A DNA stretch of 64,000 nucleotides, taken from NCBI RefSeq assembly GCF_020991275.1, contig NZ_JAJLQY010000014.1, forward strand, positions 1 through 64,000, in the 5' to 3' direction. This document shows positions 52,700-63,106 of this stretch, one piece after another. This stretch comes from Actinocorallia sp. API 0066 (GTDB taxonomy: Bacteria; Actinomycetota; Actinomycetes; Streptosporangiales; Streptosporangiaceae). The notes under the pieces were generated by a model that was not told the origin of the DNA, ran no database searches, and was given only the letters and a program-made list of their open reading frames with translations. The position numbers were made by a program, and so were the translations under genes. The stretch's first letter is position 1, and every line of letters begins with the position of its first letter.

Positions 52700-52954
52700 T
52701 CACAGGGACAGACGGTCTGCCTTGATCGACCGGATCATCGCGCCGATCCCGGCGCGCCGGAACATCAGGTGTCCCTTCTCGGTGTTCTTGCTGTCCCGCG
52801 CCGCGACCGCGCGGTCATCGACCGCGGCCACCTCCACACAGTCGCCGCCATTGGCGCCCGTGTACGACGAACGCCGCCACGTCACGGCCAGCTCCACACA
52901 GTTGCCGCCGTTGGCGCCCGTGTAGGACGAACGCCGCCACGTCAGGTCTTCCAT
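52700..52954 (-). CDS. DUF397 protein with internally duplicated motif
   Basis: 84 aa. DUF397 proteins are the small partners of XRE/DUF5753 regulators in actinomycetes. The hallmark WRRSSYTGANGGNCVE occurs twice in a row, at about 6-21 and 26-41, from a 60-bp (20-codon) tandem duplication with only a few changes. A single normal second half follows (VDDRAVAARDSKN, then IRSIKADRL). Its start overlaps the end of the XRE gene by 13 nt. Such small proteins are thought to modulate the regulator; the effect of a doubled motif is unknown. Confidence 0.85.
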   Translation of the reverse strand: MEDLTWRRSSYTGANGGNCVELAVTWRRSSYTGANGGDCVEVAAVDDRAVAARDSKNTEKGHLMFRRAGIGAMIRSIKADRLSL

Positions 52955-53763
52955 TGCTCCACCATCTTCTTCAGGAGTTCGATCGATTCGTTCTGGGACA
53001 GGGCGTGCGCCCGGAAGACATCGAACCAGCGCCGCAGCCTCGCCGTCTCCCCGACGTCGTCGATGACTTCGCCGTTCAGCTGGTTGTCAACATAGGCGAG
53101 GTCGTTTCCCTCGTGGTTCGCGACCACGAATCCGCCGACGAAACCCGCGCACACCGATGTCGTGTGCGGCACCACCTGGAAGAAGATGTTGTCGCGCTCG
53201 ACCATCTCCAGCACGTGCGCGAGCTGCGCGGCCATCACCTCGGGGCCGCCCACGTTGTTGCGCAGGGCGCTCTCGGAGACGAGGCCGACGAACAGCGGCG
53301 GCTCGTCGTCGTCCTCCCCGTCGCGGGTGAGGATCGCCTGCCGGGCCAGCCGCTCGGCCACCGCGTCCTCAAGGTCGACGGCCGCGTGGTTGGCCGCCCG
53401 CAGGACGGCCCGCGCGTACTCCTCCGTCTGGAGCAGACCGGGAATGAGCGACGGCTGAAAGGACCAGAAAGCCGACGACTTGCCTTCGATCTCGCGCCAG
53501 CGGCCGAACCACTCGACGGGCATCGCCACGTCCACGAGTTCGGCGAGAAGCCGGGCCAGGAATCCACCAGTACCCAACTCCCGCTCGATTTGCCCAATAA
53601 TGTCCGGCTTGGGAATTCTGTAGGCTTTCTCCCAGGCTCGGACCAGGCTCTCCGACACATAGAGCGTCCGAGCGAGCGTCTCGATGCTGATGCCTCGCGC
53701 CTCGCGACCGCGCCGCATTTCCTTGGCAAGGAAAGCGCGCGGCGTCATGCGCTTGCCGCTCAT
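52942..53763 (-). CDS. XRE-family regulator with DUF5753 domain (WhiJ-like)
   Basis: 273 aa from ATG 53763; a longer frame upstream is rejected as low-complexity. Helix-turn-helix at about 10-65 (LAKEMRRGREARGISIETLA, YVSESLVRAWEKAYRIPKPD), then DUF5753 (about 90-265: SFQPSLIPGLLQTEEYARAV, FFQVVPHTTSVCAGFVGGF). Overlaps the DUF397 gene by 13 nt, the classical arrangement of whiJ-like loci linked to development in Streptomyces. Second such locus in the window, the other being at 28.4-30.0 kb. Confidence 0.88.
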   Translation of the reverse strand: MSGKRMTPRAFLAKEMRRGREARGISIETLARTLYVSESLVRAWEKAYRIPKPDIIGQIERELGTGGFLARLLAELVDVAMPVEWFGRWREIEGKSSAFWSFQPSLIPGLLQTEEYARAVLRAANHAAVDLEDAVAERLARQAILTRDGEDDDEPPLFVGLVSESALRNNVGGPEVMAAQLAHVLEMVERDNIFFQVVPHTTSVCAGFVGGFVVANHEGNDLAYVDNQLNGEVIDDVGETARLRRWFDVFRAHALSQNESIELLKKMVEQWKT

Positions 53764-54287
53764 AGTCACCACACTTCTCCGCACAGGGGGTCGGGGGGCT
53801 TGTCCAGGGGTGGCACACGTGATCCTCCTCCCAACATTAGTCCGCAACCCGGACCCCGGTGCAACTTCCCAAAACCTCACTGACCAGCGACCCAACCCCC
53901 ACAAGGACAACAAACCCCATTTCCACCTCTCCCCCACAATCAGGACACAGAACCCCCCACCCCGCCGCGCCCCCTGTTCCCCACACCGCCACCAAGGCCA
54001 CACACCCGGCCAAGCCACCCCCACCTTTGGCCGCATCCGGCCAAGGCCCCGCTGCAACCCCGCCACCCACCACCGAACTCGCATTAACAAAATCCGTTCA
54101 CCCAGTGAACCGATAAGACAAAATCCCACCGGCCCCCGCCTCTGTGTATCTTCTGAACACCCAGCGAGGCGGCTGGAACCGCAGGCCAGGCGCCATTCTC
54201 GTGACCGACTTCAGGGCCGGAGCGCACTCGGGCGCTCAGCGCGATGAACTCGACATCTGTCGACGTGACGAAGAGGACAGTTTCACT
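53764..54287. promoter_or_regulatory. Divergent intergenic region with palindromes and a C-rich, G-poor track
   Basis: 524 bp between the XRE gene and the lipoprotein operon, no gene seen. Plus-strand 53835-54025 is extremely C-rich and poor in G. A palindrome TGGCCGCATCCGGCCA lies at 54028-54043 (identical to 26456-26471). GTTCAC-CCA-GTGAAC lies at 54096-54110, a perfect 6-3-6 dyad well placed as an operator for the operon downstream. Confidence 0.6.
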
Positions 54288-55220
54288 GTGAAGTTCCGCC
54301 TCGGTGTGGCGCGTGTTGTCGCGCCGTTCGTTCTGATGGCGTTCGTGACGGCGGGGTGTTCCGGGGAGGCTGGCACTCCTGATCGGCGGGTGCCCGCCGA
54401 CGCCGCGGACGACGCGGGGGTGACGCGGGAGCAGCCGTTCGCGGCGTTCCCGGACGGGGATCTGCGGGTGCTGGACGACGTGCGGCGCAAACTCATGCAC
54501 ACGTGCATGGTGGAATCCGGGTACCGGGAGTACGCGGCGGCCGATCCGGAATCCACGGAACGTGTGTCGCCCTCGCTCGTGCTGGACCGTGAACTGGTCG
54601 GCTGGGCCGGTGAGGCACACGCACGGGCGCGGGGATTCGGGTTGGACGTGCCCGCGACGCCGGTGACGGTACTGAGCGCCGACGTGAACCACGACACCGT
54701 TCTCGACACCTGCGTCCAAGGGGCGCAGACAAAGATCGGACCCGAGTTCCGGAAGGTCGAGCAGCGGGCCGTCGACCTCTTCAACGAACTGAACCAGGAC
54801 TACGTGCGGGCCTTTGACACGAACCGGTTCAAGGAGCTGAATTCCCGGGTCGTCACCTGCCTGGCGGACGCGGGCTTCACGGTCGACGACGCGAAGCGGA
54901 AGGACTCCGGACTGCGACCCGAGGCATTCGGGATAAAGCCCGGAGGGCCGGAGGGCACGGAGCCGGAGAAAGGCAGGCCGAAGCCCGGCACGTTGCTCAC
55001 GATCCCGGCGAGCCCCGCGCGCAGATATGTGCCGACCGACGGCGAGGCGGAACTCGCCGCCGCGGTCTTCCGCTGCCAGCGGAAGGACGGCGTCATCGGG
55101 GAACTGCGCGCGCTCGTCAACGACGCGCAGCGGGCCGCCTGGACCAAGCACGAGGACGAACTCGCGGAACTGAAGCCCGCGCTCGCGTCGCTGGCCAAGA
55201 AGGCAAGCCAACTGGTCTGA
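54288..55220 (+). CDS. Putative lipoprotein of a peptidoglycan-linked ABC export operon
   Basis: 310 aa from GTG 54288. The N-terminus KFRLGVARVVAPFVLMAFVTAGC has a clear lipobox (Cys24). The mature protein is mostly helical and hydrophilic, with three to four further Cys (HTCMVESGYR, DTCVQGA, VVTCLADAGF, FRCQRKDG) in repeated helical contexts, suggesting disulphide-linked helical repeats. Similar lipoproteins stand next to peptidoglycan-binding adaptor/ABC genes in other actinomycetes, but I know no assigned function. It starts the operon, and the adaptor gene begins 3 nt after its stop. Confidence 0.72.
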   Translation: MKFRLGVARVVAPFVLMAFVTAGCSGEAGTPDRRVPADAADDAGVTREQPFAAFPDGDLRVLDDVRRKLMHTCMVESGYREYAAADPESTERVSPSLVLDRELVGWAGEAHARARGFGLDVPATPVTVLSADVNHDTVLDTCVQGAQTKIGPEFRKVEQRAVDLFNELNQDYVRAFDTNRFKELNSRVVTCLADAGFTVDDAKRKDSGLRPEAFGIKPGGPEGTEPEKGRPKPGTLLTIPASPARRYVPTDGEAELAAAVFRCQRKDGVIGELRALVNDAQRAAWTKHEDELAELKPALASLAKKASQLV

Positions 55221-55223
55221 GGC

Positions 55224-56405
55224 GTGGGAACCGGAAAAATGGGGGCGACGGTGTCACGGCGTGGGCTCTTGGTCGCCTTGGGCACCGCCGTCGTCGGTGT
55301 GCTGATCGTGGTGACGGCCGTCCTGGTCGGCGTCCGGACCAGGTCGCCGGACGAGGCGGTGGCCGACGCGCGCCCGCCCCGCGCGTCGCCCGTCACGGTG
55401 GAGGTCGAACGGCGGGTGCTCACCGAACCCGTGGTGCTGCGGGCGCGGGTCGTCGCCGGGCGCAGCACCCCGCTGCGCCCCCCGGAGGCGGCGACGGGCG
55501 CGGACAGCGTGGTCACGTCCGTCCACGTGCGGCGCGGGCAGATCCTGCGCGAAGGGGACGTCGTCCTGGTGCGGTCTGGTGCGCCCATGTTCGCGTTGCG
55601 TCTGCCGTTCCCCCTTTATCGCGACATCACCTCCGGGATGAAGGGACCCGACGTGGTCGAACTCCAACGGGCGCTCGGCCGGACCGGCGCGGGCACGGTG
55701 ACGTCCGGCGTGTTCGACGCGGCTACGCGGGAGGCCGTGCGCCGCTTCTACGCGGCACGCGGGTTCACCGCCCCCACCACGGCCACCCCGGACCCGTCTC
55801 TGTCCGCCGACGCGCAGCGCCGCAGGCCCTCCGTCGTCTTCGAACGGTCCGCCGTCCTCCGGGTGGATCGGAGCGGCAGGCGGGTCACCAGGGTCCTGGC
55901 CCGCGTCGGCACGATCCTCAAGGACGCCGACACCGCCGTCGCCGAACTCGACGCCGGACGTCCGAGGCTCGCCGCCGTCGCCGCCGCGGACCAGGTCAAA
56001 CTCCTGTCCCGCGCGCAACCCGCCACGGTCGTCGACGACATCACCGGCACCAGAACGCGCGCCAGGATCGTGTCCGTCGGCGATCGGGTGGTGCGGAGCC
56101 CGTCCGGCGGGAACGGCTTCCTGGTGCGCCTCGCGTTCACCGGCGCGCCCCTCGCGCCCACCGAGGACAGAACGGTCCGCGTTGAGGTCGCGGTGGCCTC
56201 GACGCACGCCGAGGTGCTCGCCGTCCCGGTGACCGCGCTCTTCTCCCGCCCGGACGGCACCACGATCGTCACCGTCGTCCACGGCGGCAGACACACCGAC
56301 GTCACGGTCCGCACCGGCGCCACGGCAGGCGGATGGACGGAGATCGCCCCGGTCGACGGCATCACCGAGGGCACGCCGCTGCTGGTGAGCGAGGGCGGCG
56401 GGTGA
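55224..56405 (+). CDS. Membrane-fusion-type adaptor with peptidoglycan-binding domain
   Basis: 393 aa from GTG 55224. One membrane segment at about 13-36. The adaptor part resembles HlyD/MacA proteins (VTSVHVRRGQILREGDVVL, a biotinyl/lipoyl-like half; later RARIVSVGDRV and VLAVPVTALF). A peptidoglycan-binding domain interrupts it at about 131-181 (SGMKGPDVVELQRALGR, FDAATREAVRRFYAARG). In Gram-positive bacteria such adaptors could link a MacB-like transporter to the cell wall. The stop overlaps the GTG of the ATPase gene (GTGA). Confidence 0.85.
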   Translation: MGTGKMGATVSRRGLLVALGTAVVGVLIVVTAVLVGVRTRSPDEAVADARPPRASPVTVEVERRVLTEPVVLRARVVAGRSTPLRPPEAATGADSVVTSVHVRRGQILREGDVVLVRSGAPMFALRLPFPLYRDITSGMKGPDVVELQRALGRTGAGTVTSGVFDAATREAVRRFYAARGFTAPTTATPDPSLSADAQRRRPSVVFERSAVLRVDRSGRRVTRVLARVGTILKDADTAVAELDAGRPRLAAVAAADQVKLLSRAQPATVVDDITGTRTRARIVSVGDRVVRSPSGGNGFLVRLAFTGAPLAPTEDRTVRVEVAVASTHAEVLAVPVTALFSRPDGTTIVTVVHGGRHTDVTVRTGATAGGWTEIAPVDGITEGTPLLVSEGGG

Positions 56406-57100
56406 CGCTGCTCGACCTGGCCGGGGTGGCCCGCACCTACAACGACGGACATCCCGTGTACGCGCTGCGGGCCACCACCCTCACGATCCCTGAAGGCTCC
56501 TACGTGACGATCAGTGGGCCGTCCGGCTCCGGGAAATCGACGCTGCTCAACGTGCTCGGTCTGCTGGACGCCCCCGACGAAGGCTCCTACCGGGTCCGGG
56601 GCGTCGAGATGGCGGGCGCGGACGAGGCGCTGCGCGGCGCGGTCCGCGGCCAGCTGTTCGGATTTGTGTTCCAGGCGTTCCATCTGCTGCCGGGCCGGAC
56701 CGCGCGGGAGAACGTCGAGATCGGCATGGTGTACGGGCCGTCCCGGCGGCGGGAGCGGCGGACGCGCGCCGAGGAGGCCCTGGCGCGGATGGGGCTCGGC
56801 CATCGGCTCAACGCCGACCCGCGGGCCCTGTCCGGCGGCGAGCGCCAGCGGGTCGCGATCGCCAGGGCCGTCGCCGCGCGGCCTCGCGTCCTGTTCTGCG
56901 ACGAGCCGACGGGCAGCCTCGACAGCGCGAACACGGCGAACGTCCTGACGTTGCTCCGTGAACTCAACAACGACGGGCTCACCGTGGTCGTCGTGACTCA
57001 TGAGGCCGAGGTCGCGGCGGAAGGCGGCCTCCGGCTCCGGGTGGAAGACGGAATCGTGACGACCCACACCGAGGAAGCACGTGCCCACGGGTTCACGTAA
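56402..57100 (+). CDS. ABC transporter ATP-binding protein (MacB/LolD type)
   Basis: 232 aa from GTG 56402. Walker A GPSGSGKSTLLNVLG (about 38-52), Q-loop FVFQAFHLLPGRTARENV, signature LSGGERQRVAIARAVAA, Walker B VLFCDEPTGSLD and H-loop VVVVTHE. The sequence is of the LolD/MacB class, which works with FtsX-type permeases mechanically rather than as an importer. It overlaps both neighbours (4 nt and 20 nt). Confidence 0.94.
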   Translation: MTLLDLAGVARTYNDGHPVYALRATTLTIPEGSYVTISGPSGSGKSTLLNVLGLLDAPDEGSYRVRGVEMAGADEALRGAVRGQLFGFVFQAFHLLPGRTARENVEIGMVYGPSRRRERRTRAEEALARMGLGHRLNADPRALSGGERQRVAIARAVAARPRVLFCDEPTGSLDSANTANVLTLLRELNNDGLTVVVVTHEAEVAAEGGLRLRVEDGIVTTHTEEARAHGFT

Positions 57101-58331
57101 GAGACGTCGCCGTGCGGACCTCACCACTCTGGGCCTCGTGGTGCCGCGCCTTCGCCTGGTGGACGTGCTCGCCGAGTCCGCGCTCTCCGTCGTCCGGCAT
57201 CCGGGGCGTTCCCTGGTGACGGCGCTCGGCGCCGTGCTGGGCGCCGCGGCGTTCGTTTCGGTGCTCGGTCTGAGCTCAACGCTCGGCTCCCAGGTGTCCG
57301 ACGCGTTCGACGCCCGCCGCGCCACGGAGGTCGTGGTCAACGCCGACGCGGACGGCCCGGCGACGGACGCCGCCTGGCAGGGCGGGCCCGCGCTCAAGCG
57401 GCTCACCCGCCTCAACGGTGTGACGGCGGCCGGAGCGCGGGTGCGCGTGCCCGGACAGGAGGTGCGGCGGGCGGCGGCCTTCACCGCGACGACGGTCACC
57501 GCGCCGGTCGTCGGGCTCGACCCGGCGTCCCTCGGCGTGGTGGGGCCGCGACTGGTGGCGGGGCGGGCGTTCGACCGCTTCCACGAGGACAACGCCGTGC
57601 CGGTGGTGATGCTGCCCCGGACCGTCGCGGACGCGCTCGGCATCGCCCGCACCGGCGTCGCCGTCTTCATCGCCGACCGCGCCTACACGGTGATCGGCGT
57701 CTTCGACGACGTCGCCCGCCAGCCCGACACCCTGACCGCCGTGGTGATGCCCTTCGCGACCGTCCAGCCGCTCGCCGAGGGCGACGTCTCCGATCAGGTC
57801 AAGCGGAGCGTGCTGGTGGAGACGTCGCCGGGCGCGGCGCGGCTCGTCGCGTCGCAGGCCCCCCTGGCGCTGCGCCCCGAGGGGCCGGACGGGCTCCAGG
57901 CGGTCGCGCCGGCGGACCCGCAGACGCTGCGGCGCGAGGTCGAGGGGGAGGTGACGCGGTTCGCGCTCCTGGTCAGCGGGGTGGCCCTCGTCATCGGGGC
58001 GGTCTCCATCGGCAACGCGGCGACGGCGGGGCTCGCGGTGCGGGTCTCGGAGATCGGGTTGCGGCGTGCCGTCGGGGGGCGTCCGGTGCACATCTTTGTG
58101 CAGCTCGTCGGGGAGACGACGGTGTTGGGCGGGTTCGGGGGTGTTCTGGGCGCGCTGCTGGGTGTGGTGACGACAGGTGCCGTCTCGCTCTACAACGGTT
58201 GGGTGCCCGTCCTCGATCTCCGGGTGGCGGTGCTGGCCTCGCTCGGGGGTGCGGCGGCGGGTCTGGCGGCCGGGTTCGTTCCGGCGCTGCGCGCCACGCG
58301 TCTCCAACCCGTGAACGCTCTTCACCGTTGA
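57081..58331 (+). CDS. ABC transporter permease (MacB/FtsX type)
   Basis: 416 aa from GTG 57081. One segment near the N-terminus (about 40-62), a large extracytoplasmic MacB-type domain (about 65-285) and a C-terminal FtsX domain with three segments (about 290-405). The conserved cytoplasmic helix is ISEIGLRRAVGG-like (VSEIGLRRAVGGRPVHIFVQ). Partner of the preceding ATPase and adaptor. The system probably exports or extracts a peptide, lipid or drug, substrate unknown. Last gene of the operon. Confidence 0.92.
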   Translation: MPTGSRKRRRRADLTTLGLVVPRLRLVDVLAESALSVVRHPGRSLVTALGAVLGAAAFVSVLGLSSTLGSQVSDAFDARRATEVVVNADADGPATDAAWQGGPALKRLTRLNGVTAAGARVRVPGQEVRRAAAFTATTVTAPVVGLDPASLGVVGPRLVAGRAFDRFHEDNAVPVVMLPRTVADALGIARTGVAVFIADRAYTVIGVFDDVARQPDTLTAVVMPFATVQPLAEGDVSDQVKRSVLVETSPGAARLVASQAPLALRPEGPDGLQAVAPADPQTLRREVEGEVTRFALLVSGVALVIGAVSIGNAATAGLAVRVSEIGLRRAVGGRPVHIFVQLVGETTVLGGFGGVLGALLGVVTTGAVSLYNGWVPVLDLRVAVLASLGGAAAGLAAGFVPALRATRLQPVNALHR

Positions 58332-58364
58332 TGTTCGCCGTACCGGGGGCGGGTGTGGCGGCGG

Positions 58365-58922
58365 TCAGAGGAGGGTGGTGGTGATCAGGGCGGCTAGGGG
58401 GAGGAGGACTGAGGTGAGGGCGGGGAGGGACCAGGTGGTGGTGGGGGTGGGGGGGTCGGGGGTGGGGGTGGGGGTGGGGGTGGGGGTGGGGGTGGGGGTG
58501 GGGCGGAGGGACTCTAGTTCGGTGGTGGCGAAGGTTACGGGGGTGCGGGCGGCTAGGGAGTCTTTGGGGGCCTTGGCGGCGGTGGCGGCTTTGCGTGGGG
58601 GGATTTGGACGGCCCAGGATTCGATGGAGCCGGTGGTGTGGGTGATGGTGAGGGCTCGGCCGGGGGTGAGGGAGTGGACGGCGGGCCAGGGGATTCGGGT
58701 GGTGCGGAAGGGGTTGGTTACGGTGATGGCGGTGGAGTCGGCTTGGACCTTGGGGCGGATGCCCAGGGTGTAGGCGAGGCCGCAGGTTGTCAGGAGGGCG
58801 AGGGCCGTCAGCAGGCCCGCCTTGGTGTGGCCGCGGAAGGCGATGTCCACGAGGTTGAGCGCGGCGAAGACGAGCCAGGCCCAGCCGACGATCCGGCCCG
58901 TGCGGAACGTGAACACCTTCAT
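58365..58922 (-). CDS. Bacterial PH-domain membrane protein with Thr-Pro repeat
   Basis: 185 aa from ATG 58922. Two membrane segments at about 10-30 and 36-54, then a bacterial PH-like domain (about 55-105: VQADSTAITVTNPFRTTRIP, WPAVHSLTPGRALTI). A (PT)n stretch of about 14 residues near 142-158, encoded by the GTGGGG microsatellite, leads to a C-terminal membrane helix. PH-6-type proteins are common small membrane proteins in actinobacteria without a known role. It lies 59 nt downstream of the nucleoside transporter genes and may be co-transcribed by read-through. The C-terminal codons are very C-rich. Confidence 0.75.
   Translation of the reverse strand: MKVFTFRTGRIVGWAWLVFAALNLVDIAFRGHTKAGLLTALALLTTCGLAYTLGIRPKVQADSTAITVTNPFRTTRIPWPAVHSLTPGRALTITHTTGSIESWAVQIPPRKAATAAKAPKDSLAARTPVTFATTELESLRPTPTPTPTPTPTPTPDPPTPTTTWSLPALTSVLLPLAALITTTLL
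58462..58503. repeat. Seven tandem copies of a 6-bp unit (GTGGGG)
   Basis: Uninterrupted hexanucleotide run, coding for Pro-Thr repeats in the PH-domain gene on the minus strand. In-frame unit, so copy-number changes would keep the frame. G-rich on the plus strand. Confidence 0.85.
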
Positions 58923-58981
58923 CTCACCAGGCTATGCCGCCCGTCCCCGGCCCGTGCGGAACGTGCGGGCCGGGGCGGGGT

Positions 58982-60270
58982 TCACGCCTTGGTGTAAGGC
59001 TGGCCGTCGGCGGCGGGGGCTCGGACGTGGCCGACCAGGCCGGCGACGGCGAAGATCGTCGCCAGGTAGGGGAGCATGCGGAGGAAGTCGGTGGGGACGG
59101 GGGTCTGCATGAGCTGGACGGCGTCGGAGAGGCCGCCGGCGAAGCCGAACAGGAGCGCGGCCCAGAGGGCGCCGACCGGGGACCAGCGGCCGAAGATCAC
59201 GGCGGCCAGGGCGATGAAGCCCGCGCCCGCCGCCATGTTCTTGTTGAAGCTGATGTTCAGGCCAAGCGTCAGCCACACGCCGCCGAACCCGGCGAGGAGG
59301 CCGCCGACGAACATGTTGACGTACCGGGTCCTGATCACGTTGACGCCGACGGTGTCCGCGGCGGTCGGGTGCTCGCCGACGGCCCGGGTCCGCAGCCCCC
59401 ACCGGGTGTGGAACAGCGTCACGTGCACCACGCCGATCAGCGCCACCGCCAGGTAGACGATGATGTTCTGCTGGAACAGCACGGGCCCGATCAAAGGCAG
59501 GTCCGCGAGGCCGGGAATCCGGATCGGCGCGAAGGCCATCGGCGTGTTGTACCGCGACGGGTCGGCCTGCATCACCCGCTCGTAGAAGAACCCCGTGAGC
59601 CCGGTGGCCAGCATCGTCAGCACAACACCCAGGACGACCTGCTCCACGAGGTACCGCTGGGCGAACACCGCGAGCAGCAGCCCGAAGAGCCCGCCTACGA
59701 GGACGCCCGCGACGGCACCCCACACGAGCGACCCTGACGTCGAGGCGACGAACGCCGCGAGGCAGGCGCCCAGGAGGAACTGTCCTTCGATAGCCACGTT
59801 GATCACACCGGACCGCTCGCCCAGCACCCCAGCGAGGGCGCCCAACACGAGCGGCACCGAAGCCAGCACCGTCGCCTCCAGCACGGACGCGAGGTTCAGG
59901 CTCTTGGCGGCGGCCGCCCAGGCGAGGAACGCCATGACAAAGCAGAACAGGTACCCACCGAGCAGGACCGCGTTCCACCGCCCCGGCAGCACCCGGAGAA
60001 TCCGGATCACACCACACGAAGCGGCCAGCAGGCACAGCACGATCGCGACCGGCGCCGACGGGAACGTCAGGTCCGGCAGCCGCAGCCCGGACGCGCTCGA
60101 CAGGTTCAGCGCGAACGTCGTGTCCGTCCCGGAGGTGCGCGGCCCGAGCCCGAACGCCCACAGCCCGTACAGCGCCACGACGACCATGGCGACGCCGCCG
60201 TAGAGCCGTCCCCGCCCCTTCTCGGGCGCGACCGGAGCGAGGTTCTCCGGCGGAAGCACAGTCGCGGTCA

Positions 60271-60271
<1 letters not shown>
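58982..60271 (-). CDS. ABC transporter permease, nucleoside/BMP type (second permease)
   Basis: 429 aa from ATG 60271, whose first base is shared with the preceding stop (TAATG). A 30-residue hydrophilic start, then about ten membrane segments. The family motif ERSGVINVAIEGQFLLGA (about 150-167) is typical of BmpA-associated permeases related to RbsC. GEHPTAADTVGVNVIRTRY is the cytoplasmic coupling loop. Pairs with the permease encoded just upstream, giving a heterodimeric channel with the ATPase and the BMP lipoprotein for purine nucleoside uptake (inferred from the family, e.g. NupQ). Confidence 0.93.
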
Positions 60272-61507
<1,236 letters not shown>

Positions 61508-61515
<8 letters not shown>

Positions 61516-63070
61516 CGGCGGCGTCCTCGGCGTCCTCGGCGGAAGGGGCGGTGTCGTCGGGGTGGGCGCCCGCCATGAGCAGGCCGATCCGCTCGGCTGA
61601 GGTGTCCGGCGACACGATGGCCATGATCTTTCCTCGGTACATGACGGCGATCCGGTCGGCGAGCGCGAAGATCTCGTCGAGTTCGGTGGAGATCACCAGG
61701 ACGGGCCTGCCCTGGTCCCGCTCCCGGACGATCCGCTTGTGGATGAACTCCATCGCGCCGACGTCGACACCGCGGGTCGGCTGGGAGACCAGCAGCATCC
61801 GCAGCGGCCGCGACATCTCGCGCGCCACGACGACCTTCTGCTGGTTGCCGCCCGAAAGGTGGGCGACGTTGGTGTCGATCGAGCCGGTCCTGATGTCGAA
61901 CTCTTCGACCCGTTCGCGCGCGTTCCGGCGGACGGCCGCGATGTCGAGCCACCCGCGTTTGGAGAAAGGCGCCCGGTCGTAGAGGTCGAGGATGAGGTTC
62001 TCGGCGACGCTGGTGCCGCCGACGACGCCGTCGTGGGTGCGGTCCTCGGGCACAAAGCCGAGCCCGGCGCGCAGCCTGGCGCGCGGTGTCATACCGGTCA
62101 GCTCGGTGCCGTCGAGGGTGATGGACCCGTCGTCGGGCGTCAGGAGGCCGAGGACGGCCTGGGCCAGCTCGGTCTGGCCGTTGCCCTGGACCCCGGCGAC
62201 GCCGAGGATCTCGCCGGGCCTGATGTCGAAGCTGAGCCCGTCCACGACGGCCTGGCCCGCCGCGTTGCGCACGGTCAGGTCACGGACGGAGAACGCGGGC
62301 GCCGCGCCCGTCTCCCGCACCGGGTCCTTCTCGACCCGCAGCCGCACCTCGCGGCCGACCATCAGGGACGCCAGCTCGCTCTCGGACGCCGAAGGCTCGG
62401 CCGTCCCGACGACCTTGCCGCGCCGGATCACGGTGATCCGGTCGGCGATCGCCTTGACTTCCTTCAACTTGTGCGTGATGAAGACGATGGCCGCGCCCGC
62501 CTCGCGCAGCCTGCGCATGACGGTGAACAGCTCCTCGGTCTCCTGCGGGGTGAGGACGGCGGTGGGCTCGTCCAGGATCAGGAAGCGGGCGTCGCGGGTG
62601 AGCGCCTTGATGATCTCGACCCGCTGCTGGACGCCGACCGGCAGGTCGCCGACGAGCGCGTCGGGGTCCACCGCGAGCCCGTACCGCTGGGAGATCTCCC
62701 GGACGTGCTCGCGCGCCGCCTTCTTGTCCAGAAGGACGCGGTTCTTGGTGCGCTCGTCGCCCAGCATGACGTTGTCGGCGACGGTGAAGACCGGCACGAG
62801 CATGAAGTGCTGGTGCACCATGCCGATCCCGGCGTTGATGGCCGAGCGCGGCCCGTCGAGCGCGAGGGGCGCGCCGTCCACCCGGATCTCGCCCTCGTCG
62901 GGTTGATACAACCCGTAAAGGATGTTCATCAGGGTGGATTTGCCCGCTCCGTTCTCGCCGAGCAGGCAGTGGATCTCCCCCGGCGTGATGACGAGGTCGA
63001 TCGCGTCGTTGGCCACCAGGGAGCCGAAGCGTTTGGTGATGCCCCTGAGTTCAAGAGCCACCCTGGACAC
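61508..63070 (-). CDS. ABC transporter ATP-binding protein with two nucleotide-binding domains (BMP/ribose type)
   Basis: 520 aa. NBD1 (about 5-240): GENGAGKSTLMNILYGL Walker A, VGVQQRVEIIKAL signature, FLILDEPTAVLTP Walker B. NBD2 (about 255-500): the P-loop is the shortened GVQGNGQTELAQ usual in this class, with LSGGNQQKVVVAREM as signature. This tandem ATPase energises simple sugar/nucleoside importers (RbsA/NupO-like). ATG at 63070. A strong hairpin separates it from the upstream BMP gene, likely tuning expression downstream of the abundant binding protein. Confidence 0.95.
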
Positions 63071-63106
63071 CTCTTCCGGAACTGAGGGGCTGGGACGGGG
63101 TCAGCA

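Noticed and set aside
53684-54247. Possible small plus-strand gene in the gap before the lipoprotein operon
   Set aside because: Low-complexity Pro/Thr/His translation from a C-rich track, partly antisense to the XRE gene.
54144-54287. 48-codon N-terminal extension of the lipoprotein
   Set aside because: It would bury the signal peptide; GTG 54288 places the lipobox correctly.
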